Source: JAVBNU01 sp964617065
Lineage (GTDB): Bacteria; Cyanobacteriota; Vampirovibrionia; Gastranaerophilales; Gastranaerophilaceae
Direction: 5' to 3'
Length of the DNA stretch: 26,873 bases
Assembly (NCBI GenBank): GCA_964617065.1
Contig: CAZTVM010000014.1
Location: 1-26,873, forward strand
A program made the position numbers and the translations under genes. How positions within the stretch are numbered: the stretch's first letter is position 1; each line of letters starts with the position of its first letter. The notes beneath the pieces were generated by a model. The model searched no databases. It was given only the letters and a program-made list of their open reading frames with translations, and had not been told where the DNA came from. This document shows, piece after piece, positions 16,043 to 23,735 of this stretch.

Positions 16043-16381
16043 ATGAAAAAAGTTGAAGCAATAATAAAACCATATAAAATCGAAGAAATAAAAAACAGTT
16101 TGGTTGAAATTGGGATTATCGGAATGACAATAACAAATGTCGAAGGATTTGGCGCACAGGGCGGACACAAAGAATACTACAGAAATGCTGAATATGCCGT
16201 TGCTTTTATTCCTAAAATAAAAATCGAAGTTGTCGTTGAAGATGAAGACGTCGAAAATGTTGTCAACTCAATATTGCAGCACGCAAAAACAGGCGAAATA
16301 GGTGATGGCAAAATTTTTATTTATAATATAGAAGACGTAATACGTGTCAGGACAGGCGAAAGAGGGAAAAATGTCCTGTGA
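16043..16381 (+). CDS. glnB: Nitrogen regulatory protein P-II
   Basis: A 112-residue trimeric signal protein that senses 2-oxoglutarate and ATP/ADP and controls partners such as Amt. The start has a good GGAGA site 7 bases upstream. The T-loop (residues 37-55) reads GAQGGHKEYYRNAEYAVAF. Tyr51, the uridylylation site of proteobacterial P-II, is kept. Residue 49 is Ala, where cyanobacterial P-II has the phosphorylated Ser. Residue 38 is Ala where many GlnB proteins have Arg, while Gln39 is kept. The B-loop TGEIGDGKIF and C-loop RVRTGE are intact. Its linkage to amt suggests a GlnK-like function. Its TGA stop overlaps the GTG start of the next gene by four bases (GTGA), suggesting translational coupling. 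Confidence 0.95.
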   Translation: MKKVEAIIKPYKIEEIKNSLVEIGIIGMTITNVEGFGAQGGHKEYYRNAEYAVAFIPKIKIEVVVEDEDVENVVNSILQHAKTGEIGDGKIFIYNIEDVIRVRTGERGKNVL

Positions 16382-17604
16382 AGAAAAAAGTTCTTTTATT
16401 AAGTTTTTTACTGTTTTTTTATCAAAATATTGCTTTTTCAATAGAGGACACTAGTGATATTATTCAATTCAATGAACAAAAAAACGAATTAAGCTTTGAA
16501 AATTATGTAAGTAACTCAGAGTACTTAACAGGAGATTTGTATAAATTTCGTTCCAACTTAGAAGAAAATGGAATAAATTTTCAAAGCAATTATATGACAA
16601 ATTCTTTTATAATGCGAAAAGGAGAAATGAACAAAAAGAAAGGGACTTACCAAGGACTTTTGAATGTTTCGGTTGAATTAGATACAGAAAAAATGAACCT
16701 TTATAAGGGTGGAAAAATATTCGCTCTTTATCAATTAGGCAACAAAGGGCTAGGCTCGCCGGAATATTTCAATTCGTATTCTTACATAAATTCTTATGAC
16801 CCAATAGAGAATATAAATCAATTATCAGAACTATATTATGAGCATAGTTTTTACAATGACAGATTTAACATAAAAATAGGTAAACAAGACGCAAATATTG
16901 ACTTTCAAGCACTCGAAAACGGTTTTAAATTTTTAAATCTTTCATTTTCTTACATACCAAACACTCCTATGCCGTTGTTTCCGTGTCAACAAACAGGTGC
17001 CAGAGCCAGATTAAAGCTGTCTGACAATTGGTATTTTCAAGGCGGCTTTTACGACGGAGGTTTAGAAATCGGCGCAAACCCAAAAGGATTTTTTAATGGT
17101 AAAAACGGATACTTTAATATTGTTGAAACTTATTATTTAACAAATGTAAAAGGCAAAAAAGGCAAATATATGTTAGGTAGTTGGCTAAAAACAAAAGACT
17201 CTGAAAATTTTAATAATAATTACGGATTTTACGGCGGGTTTGAACAAAAACTTTTTAGCAAAAAAGACAACCAAGACGGAGGATTGAGCACATTTGCACA
17301 ATTTGGTTACGCAAATGATAACATAAATTCTGTTCCTTACTACGGCGGAGTCGGGTTTGTATATAGAGGAATAGGCAAAACAAGAATAAACGACGAAGCA
17401 GGTGTAGGTTTTGCATGGCACCAATTCAGTCATAGTCTAAAAACTCTAAACAATCAAACCAGTGAAAAAGTTATCGAGTGTTTTTACAAAATACAATTGA
17501 CGAAATTTTTATACCTACAGCCTGATTTTCAATACATCATCAGACCTAATGGAAATATGAAAAATTCCGTCGCTGTTGGTCTTAGAACCTGTGTAACTTT
17601 TTAA
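16378..17604 (+). CDS. OprB-type outer-membrane porin
   Basis: A 408-residue beta-barrel protein starting at GTG 16378, which overlaps the glnB stop. Residues 1-20 form a signal peptide (KKK, then LLLSFLLFFYQNIAFS). The mature protein has many alternating aromatic strands, conserved-looking segments IKIGKQDANIDF, NTPMPLFP and GARARLKLSDNWYFQGGFYDG, and a final C-terminal Phe typical of BAM-inserted barrels. The pattern fits the carbohydrate-selective porin OprB family, although the N-terminal SLH domain of cyanobacterial porins is absent. Its place behind amt and glnB suggests a nitrogenous or small-solute substrate, which is inference only. Its TAA overlaps the last bases of the opposing glutamate synthase gene (shared TTAA at 17601-17604). 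Confidence 0.7.
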   Translation: MKKKVLLLSFLLFFYQNIAFSIEDTSDIIQFNEQKNELSFENYVSNSEYLTGDLYKFRSNLEENGINFQSNYMTNSFIMRKGEMNKKKGTYQGLLNVSVELDTEKMNLYKGGKIFALYQLGNKGLGSPEYFNSYSYINSYDPIENINQLSELYYEHSFYNDRFNIKIGKQDANIDFQALENGFKFLNLSFSYIPNTPMPLFPCQQTGARARLKLSDNWYFQGGFYDGGLEIGANPKGFFNGKNGYFNIVETYYLTNVKGKKGKYMLGSWLKTKDSENFNNNYGFYGGFEQKLFSKKDNQDGGLSTFAQFGYANDNINSVPYYGGVGFVYRGIGKTRINDEAGVGFAWHQFSHSLKTLNNQTSEKVIECFYKIQLTKFLYLQPDFQYIIRPNGNMKNSVAVGLRTCVTF

Positions 17605-19898
17605 AAATTATTTTCTAATTCCCAAATACCGCAAGGACAAAGTCCAGCACAAATCCCACACCCGATACATTTTTCATCATCACTCACATATTCAAACTTT
17701 CCATCAGGTTTTTCAATTCTTGAAATGGCATTTTGAGGACAACTTTCTTTGCATAATCCACAATCACGACAATACCCACAGCTAAGGCATCTATTTTTGT
17801 CATTGTCGCAAGTCGGCTGATAACACTCGTAATATTCCGATTTAATACGATTTTGAGGGATTAATTTTTTATTTTGTTTTCCGCTCAATTCTTCACCTTT
17901 TAAAAATTGGATTATATTTTCTGCACAATTTTTGCCACTTGCAATTGCATTTGTAAATAGTCCTGCCTGAATAGCGTCGCCTATCGCAAAAACTTTTGGA
18001 TTAAACTCGGATTGAGAAAAGTCATTTACGAGAATTCTTGATTTTTCATCTAAGTAATTTTTTTCCAAAAAATCAAAAATCGGTCTATCTCCTACAGAAA
18101 TTATTACACTATCTGCTTCTAAAAAACTTCCGTCTTTTAATAAAACACCATCGTTTGCAATCTTTTGAGTAAAACAAGGCCACAATATTTTTGCGCCTAA
18201 TTTTTTCGCATGAGAAAGTTCTTTTTCAAAAGCAGAAGGCTTTTGAATATCAATGACCGTAACCTCTTGAACACCCTGCTTGTATGCTTCGATAACAACG
18301 TCCATCGCTGCATTTCCTGCACCTATTATAACAATTTTTTTACCTAAATCGATTTTTTTACCACTTTTTGATTTTTTCAAGAAATTCAAACCTTTGATTA
18401 ATCGTTCATACCCTTCAAATGGTATTACAACAGCGCCATGAGCACCTATCGCCAATACAACTACGTCAAAATTCTTCTCAATTTCTTTGAAATTATCTTT
18501 TGTAATTTTATTATTTGTGTGTATTTTCAACCCTAAACTTTTAAATCGTTCTAATTCAGTTCTAAGTATATTTTCGCTGAGCCTATCGCTAGGAATTACT
18601 TGTGATAGCTTCCCACCTATTTCTTTATCCTGCTCGAATATTTCAACTTCATATCCGTTTTTTGATAATTGCCAAGCAGCGGAAAGCCCTGCGACGCCGG
18701 AACCAATGACGGCAATTTTTTCTTTTTGTGTGATTTTTGTGTGTTCAATTTTTATATTACGAGAAGATGCGCCGAGAGCCTTTACATCTAAAGGTTGGTC
18801 AACTTTTAATCTCGAACAATCATTCAAACACAAATTTGGACAAACTTGACCGCAAACGCTTGCAGGAAATGGACTATAGTCCAGAACAAGTTCCAGAGCT
18901 TCTTTGATTTTACCCTCTCGAAGTAATGAAAATCTCTTTTGCGTAGGAATTTTAATAGGACAGTTATATTCACAAGGTGCAGAGTATGCGTAATTTTTCC
19001 AATGAGGAATTTTCAATCTTGAGTCACCTGTTTGAACTAAGTCATAGCATTTAAAATCATCAGTTATTAAATCAGAAAAAATAGAACCACCGATTTTTTC
19101 CATCCATTTATTTTCACGAAAAGTCTTTATAGAAATGTCATTTGTTTTTTGTCTTTCTTCATAAGTTTTTGCTACAATTTTTTTCCAATTATCGAATTTA
19201 GACAATTCATCAAAAAGTTCAACTCTATTTATTTTAGTAAGAAATTCATTTAAGCCGTTTTTCAAAAACAGAATATCGTCATCGTCTAAATCCAAAATAT
19301 AAACATCATCTGAAATATTTTTCACAATCCCTCTAAAATAAACACAGCCGCCCACCATTCCGGTACAAGCTCTGTCGCCTAGTATAGAACTAGAATTGTC
19401 TGCATCAACGCCACAAATAACAGCGATTCCGCCGCCCATAAATTCAAAAGAAAAAGAACCTGTTGACTTCAAAACCCAAAGCTCAGGGGCTTCATATTTG
19501 GGGTCTTTTTTCATCAATGCGCCGGAACGAGTCCCGACTTTTCCGTTTACAAAAATTTTTCCACTAGCAGCACAATGTGCCGTAGTATCGCCACAGTCAC
19601 CATTTACAACTATTTCTGCACCTGAATTTAACCAACCGACATCAGCAGGTGCTGACCCTTCTACATATATTTTTGTTCCCTTTGCACCCATTGCACCTAC
19701 TCTTTGCCCTGGATTTGTAATGTAAAAATTCAAATCTTCGCCATTTTTAGACCAAAGTGAACCGCCGATATTATGTTGCCCACAAGCATTAATTTTAAAA
19801 TTATTACAGTCTTTTTCGACTCCACTCCATATTAATTGCATCAATTCTTGAGTTGAAAGTCTTTTGTCTTCTTTAATTGTATCGATTAATAATTCCAT
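17601..19898 (-). CDS. gltD: Glutamate synthase: GXGXG domain fused to NAD(P)H/FAD small-subunit-like reductase and ferredoxins
   Basis: A 765-residue fusion. Residues 1 to about 230 form the GXGXG beta-helix domain normally at the C-terminus of large GltB (many Gly-rich turns, e.g. GGSLWSKNGED, GDCGDTTAHCAASG). About 308-375 is the GltD-type N-terminal Fe-S domain (CEYNCP, CGQVCPNLC). Then come the FAD motif GSGVAGLSAAW near 398, the nucleotide motif GAGNAAMDV near 521, and a second FAD contact, AIGDAIQAG, near 638. The last 70 residues carry ferredoxin-type cysteines (CLSCGYCRDCGLCKESCP and CIGCGICAGLCP). It should pass electrons from NAD(P)H or ferredoxin to the FMN subunit. The start is ATG 19898, preceded by AAAGGA. 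ATG 19919 is in frame but lacks a site. It is the last gene of the operon. Confidence 0.85.
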   Translation of the reverse strand: MELLIDTIKEDKRLSTQELMQLIWSGVEKDCNNFKINACGQHNIGGSLWSKNGEDLNFYITNPGQRVGAMGAKGTKIYVEGSAPADVGWLNSGAEIVVNGDCGDTTAHCAASGKIFVNGKVGTRSGALMKKDPKYEAPELWVLKSTGSFSFEFMGGGIAVICGVDADNSSSILGDRACTGMVGGCVYFRGIVKNISDDVYILDLDDDDILFLKNGLNEFLTKINRVELFDELSKFDNWKKIVAKTYEERQKTNDISIKTFRENKWMEKIGGSIFSDLITDDFKCYDLVQTGDSRLKIPHWKNYAYSAPCEYNCPIKIPTQKRFSLLREGKIKEALELVLDYSPFPASVCGQVCPNLCLNDCSRLKVDQPLDVKALGASSRNIKIEHTKITQKEKIAVIGSGVAGLSAAWQLSKNGYEVEIFEQDKEIGGKLSQVIPSDRLSENILRTELERFKSLGLKIHTNNKITKDNFKEIEKNFDVVVLAIGAHGAVVIPFEGYERLIKGLNFLKKSKSGKKIDLGKKIVIIGAGNAAMDVVIEAYKQGVQEVTVIDIQKPSAFEKELSHAKKLGAKILWPCFTQKIANDGVLLKDGSFLEADSVIISVGDRPIFDFLEKNYLDEKSRILVNDFSQSEFNPKVFAIGDAIQAGLFTNAIASGKNCAENIIQFLKGEELSGKQNKKLIPQNRIKSEYYECYQPTCDNDKNRCLSCGYCRDCGLCKESCPQNAISRIEKPDGKFEYVSDDEKCIGCGICAGLCPCGIWELENNF

Positions 19899-19904
19899 AT
19901 TTTT

Positions 19905-19910
19905 TCCTTT
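19905..19910 (-). promoter_or_regulatory. Ribosome binding site deciding the gltD-fusion start
   Basis: On the minus strand AAAGGA lies 6 bases before ATG 19898 and overlaps the stop codon of the upstream FMN-subunit gene (19911-19909). Confidence 0.7.
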
Positions 19911-21552
19911 AGCAAACATGCTGAATGTCTAAGCGGTTTGCAACATTTTTATCTACGCAAATTAATGCGTCTGAACGACCTATCGGTAAAGTCGAATTGC
20001 CAATAGGTGCAAGCAATTTTTTGAGTTCAATATCAGCTGCGCAAAAATAATTAACAATATTTTGTGCTACCGTATCAATATCAAGTCTTCTGGTTAATTT
20101 TGGATTTTGCGTTGTTATACCTATAGGACAGCGACCTGTATTGCAAGCATTACATTTTCCGTAATCATTACCGACACAACCTGCCATTTGTAAAACCAAT
20201 TTACCTATAAATACGCCATTTGCGCCAAGACATATCATTTTAAAGGCGTCGGCTGCAAGATTTCCGTTCATTCCAATACCTCCACCGGCAAAAATCGGAA
20301 TATGACCTTGTTTACCTTGCTTAACCGCAGCTAAGTAGCAATCCCTCAATTTAGATACAATCGGATGTCCTGTATGATTAAGCGAAATTTCATGTGCAGC
20401 TCCTGTGCCGCCGGCTATACCGTCTATAAAAAAACCACCTACTATGTTATAAGGGTCTCGAAGTAAATTATTATAAACACTCACACTAGTTGACGAAGCT
20501 GCGACTTTAATTGCTACAGGAACTTTGAATTTGAATGCACAATTAAGAGACAAAAACATTTTTTGCACACTTTCCTCAATAGAATATAGACCCTGATGAT
20601 TTGGAGGACTAAGCAAATCTGCTTTTGGAACGCCTCTTATTTCTTGGATTAATCTGACATTTTTTTCAGCCATTAATAATCCACCGTCACCAGGCTTTGC
20701 GCCTTGTCCTATTTTTATCAAAACGCCTGCAGGATCTTCTTGCATATTGGGCATTGAATTAATAATTCTGTTCCAGCCAAAATGGCCTGAAGCTATTTGC
20801 AAAATCATATATTTTAAATATTTTGATTTTAACAATTTTTCAGGAATTCCACCTTCACCTGTTGACATTCGTATAGGAATATTTTTCACTTCATTCAAAT
20901 AAGCGACTGCAATGGCGACAGCCTCCCACATTCTCGGAGATAAAGCTCCTATTGACATATCACCGATTAAAATCGGATAAATTGACCGATTAACAGGCAA
21001 AGCTTCATTTTTATCACTTATCAGCTCACCATTTTCAACACTAAATCCCAAATTTTGAGGACTGACGACACGACCTAAATTAGTTCTTAAATCAAAAGTA
21101 TGTCGCTGTGCATCAAGTGAAGGGTCTGTCATTTGAGAAATCCTACCCACTTTAATTTTATCTAATGTTCTGCCTTCTGTGTGTAGATTGGTTCTGCCGC
21201 CACGTTTCACTGAAGCGCCTGTTTTTGAACGATACCTTGTACCAAAAATTTCAGTTTGATTTCTTACTACTCTTATTGCGCCATTTGGACAAACCTTTGT
21301 ACAAATTCCACAACCTCTACAATAATCATGTTCATCGATATTTTGTTTAATAACCGGAATTGCCTTCTGGTCTGAATCTACAGAGAAGCCTTCCTCATTT
21401 GAAATTGCACGAACTTTTTTTCTTTTTTGTACATCAACCTTTATTGCGTTGAAAGAGCACGCCGCAACACAGTGTCCACAAAGCATACATTTTTCGCTAT
21501 CGTATTCTATTATCCATGGTAGGTCATCTAAAGCAATTTTATTTATTTTCAT
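19909..21552 (-). CDS. gltB: Glutamate synthase FMN-binding central domain protein with N-terminal ferredoxins (archaeal type)
   Basis: A 547-residue protein holding the synthase barrel, where ammonia and 2-oxoglutarate react and are reduced to glutamate. Residues 22-32 (CMLCGHCVAAC) and about 78-89 (CRGCGICTKVCP) are two 4Fe-4S ferredoxin sites, absent from ordinary bacterial GltB but known in archaeal-type proteins. The barrel follows, with GDMSIGALSPRMWEAVA, STGEGG, KIGQGAKPGDGG, LLSPPNHQGLYSIEE, GGFFIDGIAGGTGAA and FAGGGIGM. The GltB cluster region near 457-475 has CVGNDYGKCNACNTGRCP. Its ATG overlaps the TGA of the glutaminase gene (ATGA, 21549-21552), so the two are probably translationally coupled. 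Confidence 0.92.
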   Translation of the reverse strand: MKINKIALDDLPWIIEYDSEKCMLCGHCVAACSFNAIKVDVQKRKKVRAISNEEGFSVDSDQKAIPVIKQNIDEHDYCRGCGICTKVCPNGAIRVVRNQTEIFGTRYRSKTGASVKRGGRTNLHTEGRTLDKIKVGRISQMTDPSLDAQRHTFDLRTNLGRVVSPQNLGFSVENGELISDKNEALPVNRSIYPILIGDMSIGALSPRMWEAVAIAVAYLNEVKNIPIRMSTGEGGIPEKLLKSKYLKYMILQIASGHFGWNRIINSMPNMQEDPAGVLIKIGQGAKPGDGGLLMAEKNVRLIQEIRGVPKADLLSPPNHQGLYSIEESVQKMFLSLNCAFKFKVPVAIKVAASSTSVSVYNNLLRDPYNIVGGFFIDGIAGGTGAAHEISLNHTGHPIVSKLRDCYLAAVKQGKQGHIPIFAGGGIGMNGNLAADAFKMICLGANGVFIGKLVLQMAGCVGNDYGKCNACNTGRCPIGITTQNPKLTRRLDIDTVAQNIVNYFCAADIELKKLLAPIGNSTLPIGRSDALICVDKNVANRLDIQHVC

Positions 21553-22655
21553 TGTGCAATTCTTTCAATATTCAAATCATTATCCACATAAATGGTTTCT
21601 CTTTCGTTTGTGTAAATATCTTTACTCATATCACGATTAGGCATAATCTCATTAGTTCCACAAACTTCAGAAGTCAAAACAACCATATCGTTATCTTTAC
21701 ATATAACAGTGGGTCGTAATTTTTTCGAATCTACCACATTAAAAACAATGCCATTTGGTAAAACACCTATAGTTGTATTCGGTCCGTTAATTTCCAGATT
21801 ACTTAACGCACAACGAATACGCTCTAAGATATTTGCGTCTTTTCTTTTTGTCATTTCTTCATAAGGTAACGGCGTTAAAACATGTTTATAATACTTTAAC
21901 GGCCATTTCAGAATTTTGTGGACATAGTGCAAAGTATAAAGAAAGCATTGCGAATCACTTTCAAAACCAATGTATCCCTTATGTAAATTTATTTGAGCCA
22001 GCTTATTTTTTTCATAAAAAGTATTCTCTCCATTCGTTAAAGTCGTATATCCTTGTAAAAAAAACGGATGAGCTGCATAACGTACAATATCATAGTTTGT
22101 ATTTTGTCTACACTGAGCAGTTATAATTTTTGACCTGATGTTTACATCTTCACTCCAAAGATTAAAATATTTTCCAATATCAGTAGGATTACCTATTTCT
22201 TTGAGAGCTATTACATCTTCCCAAAATGAATAAACATAACCTTCTTCCGTTTCTTCCATATTTTTTCTTAGCTTCAAACGTGCGTCTAACAACAAGTCTT
22301 CTTTTTCTTCTTTCGTCGCTGATTTATAGGTTTTGGGATATTGAAAAACCTCAAAAACATAATTAGGCATTGTTTGAATATCCAAACCTTTTTGTGGGTG
22401 CACTTCCATATTATACTGAAAAACTCTGGTGAAACCCATTTCATGCAAAAGATCCTCAGCTGTTTTCATGCCTGCATCAGTACATGCCATTGATAAAATA
22501 GGTAAGTCTTTATAATTTTCAAAAATCCCACCTAAATCCTGCATAATAAAGGCGAAACCTGAATTATCGTGTCCTTTTTGCTGAGACCTCATTAACTTTA
22601 ACACCAACGATGGGTGTATATATTGTTTTGATTTTATTGTACCTATTCTACACAT
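21549..22655 (-). CDS. Glutamate synthase glutaminase (class II amidotransferase) domain protein
   Basis: A 368-residue stand-alone version of the N-terminal domain of GltB. It releases ammonia from glutamine for the FMN subunit encoded next. It begins Met-Cys-Arg-Ile-Gly. Class II amidotransferases use Cys2 as an N-terminal nucleophile after removal of Met, which fixes the start at 22655 even though no strong ribosome binding site precedes it. Other family-like segments are QQKGHDNSGFA near residue 25, the HPFFLQGYTTLTNGE substrate-loop region near 195-215, and GFESDSQCF near 235. It is the first gene of the three-gene glutamate synthase operon, divergent from nadE across a 270-base gap. Confidence 0.85.
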   Translation of the reverse strand: MCRIGTIKSKQYIHPSLVLKLMRSQQKGHDNSGFAFIMQDLGGIFENYKDLPILSMACTDAGMKTAEDLLHEMGFTRVFQYNMEVHPQKGLDIQTMPNYVFEVFQYPKTYKSATKEEKEDLLLDARLKLRKNMEETEEGYVYSFWEDVIALKEIGNPTDIGKYFNLWSEDVNIRSKIITAQCRQNTNYDIVRYAAHPFFLQGYTTLTNGENTFYEKNKLAQINLHKGYIGFESDSQCFLYTLHYVHKILKWPLKYYKHVLTPLPYEEMTKRKDANILERIRCALSNLEINGPNTTIGVLPNGIVFNVVDSKKLRPTVICKDNDMVVLTSEVCGTNEIMPNRDMSKDIYTNERETIYVDNDLNIERIAQ

Positions 22656-22700
22656 AACTCGATTTTCGCACTTAACCGGCGCTTCGTCAAAAGTATTGTT

Positions 22701-22720
22701 TTATAAAGTTTTATAAAGTT
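22701..22720. repeat. Tandem 10-base direct repeat TTATAAAGTT
   Basis: Two exact adjacent copies, one helical turn apart, 46 bases upstream of the glutaminase gene start. Each contains a TATAAA-like sequence on the minus strand. It may be part of a promoter or a regulator site, or chance in AT-rich DNA. Confidence 0.5.
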
Positions 22721-22747
22721 TTTTATTTCATACTCTTTTTTTACGTT

Positions 22748-22759
22748 TTCAGATTGTTT
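22748..22759. promoter_or_regulatory. Candidate shared operator TTCAGATTGTTT
   Basis: Identical over 12 bases to the complement of 12859-12870 upstream of glnA; the 9-base core also occurs at 12941-12949. Its presence near both nitrogen operons suggests, without proving, a common regulator. Confidence 0.3.
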
Positions 22760-22925
22760 TTTTTTACTTTTTCATTATTTATTGACGCTTTTTTGGCTTA
22801 AAGTGATTTTTTTATTTTAAAATTTATAAAAATTAGTTATTTTTTTTTATTTTTACAAGAATTAATATTTAGTGAATTTTAAGATTAAAAAAAATTATTA
22901 TATGATTATAAAAAAGGAGAAATTT

Positions 22926-23663
22926 ATGTTACAAAATCCTAAAGACGTTAAAAATAATCTGATAAAATGGATATTTGAATATTTTGAAACAAATGGAAAA
23001 AATCGTTCGGCAGTAATCGGAATTTCCGGTGGCAAAGATTCAAGCGTTGTTGCTGCTTTATGCAAGGAAGCTCTTGGCAAAGACCGTTTAATAGGCGTTT
23101 TAATGCCAAACGGCGTTCAAAATGACATCGACGATTCTCTCAATATTGTAAAATATTTAGACATAAAACACCACGTTATAAATATCTCACAAACCGTTAT
23201 ATCTTTGAAAAACACCCTTTCAGATAGTATTGAATTATCTGAAGACACTATTATCAATATACCGCCGAGAATAAGAATGTCAATCCTTTATGCTATTGCG
23301 CAAAGTCTGCCTAATGGCGGTTTTGTTGCTAACACTTGCAACCTATCAGAAGATTATGTCGGTTACTCCACGAAATTTGGTGATTCAGCAGGCGATTTCA
23401 GCCCACTAGGTAATTTAACAGTTGGTGACGTAATTCAAATAGGCAAAGAGTTGAATTTGCCTGAAAAAATAATAATGAAAACGCCGTCAGATGGATTATG
23501 CGGTTTATCCGACGAAGAAAAATTAGGATTTTCTTACGAAAAGTTAGATAACTATATTTTAACAGGTATGTGCGAAAATATTGATACAAAAAATAAAATT
23601 GACAAACTTCATTTAGCTAATTTGCATAAAACTCAACCTATGCCAATGTTCAGTCTTCGTTAA
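22926..23663 (+). CDS. nadE: NH3-dependent NAD+ synthetase
   Basis: It converts nicotinic acid adenine dinucleotide, ATP and ammonia to NAD+, the last step of NAD synthesis. The 245-residue length and absence of a nitrilase-like glutaminase domain mark the short, ammonia-using form. The ATP-pyrophosphatase loop GISGGKDSS is at residues 32-40. NTCNLSEDYVGYSTKFGDSAGDFSPLG segments (about 138-165) and the PSDGLCGLSDEEKLGFSYEKLD region follow the family. The start at 22926 is set by AAGGAG 6 bases upstream; an earlier in-frame ATG-like extension to 22872 is unsupported. It sits between nitrogen-assimilation genes and the ldpA-like gene, 72 bases ahead of the latter and probably in one operon with it. 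Confidence 0.92.
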   Translation: MLQNPKDVKNNLIKWIFEYFETNGKNRSAVIGISGGKDSSVVAALCKEALGKDRLIGVLMPNGVQNDIDDSLNIVKYLDIKHHVINISQTVISLKNTLSDSIELSEDTIINIPPRIRMSILYAIAQSLPNGGFVANTCNLSEDYVGYSTKFGDSAGDFSPLGNLTVGDVIQIGKELNLPEKIIMKTPSDGLCGLSDEEKLGFSYEKLDNYILTGMCENIDTKNKIDKLHLANLHKTQPMPMFSLR

Positions 23664-23735
23664 AATATTTCACAGTCTTGAAAATTAAGCTCACTATAGT
23701 TGTATTACTTGCTGCTTTTATATTAAAATGTGGAA

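Larger units (their letters stand above)
22656..22925. other. Divergent promoter region between the glutamate synthase operon and nadE
   Basis: Very AT-rich with many T-runs and no gene. It holds a tandem TTATAAAGTT pair (22701-22720), the word TTCAGATTGTTT (22748-22759) shared with the glnA upstream region, and TTGACG at 22782-22787 without a convincing -10. No promoter could be assigned confidently in either direction. Confidence 0.5.

Noticed and set aside
18487..18849. Plus-strand open frame opposite the gltD fusion
   Set aside because: It lies wholly within a well-recognised gene on the other strand and shows no domain pattern.
17601..22655. Glutamate synthase as a broken, frameshifted gltB
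   Set aside because: Each part has its own start, the junctions are a clean ATGA overlap and a spaced ribosome binding site, and the divisions fall at domain borders as in archaeal forms.
22701..22720. Iteron-type origin from tandem TTATAAAGTT
   Set aside because: There are only two copies, no DnaA-box cluster and no replication gene nearby.
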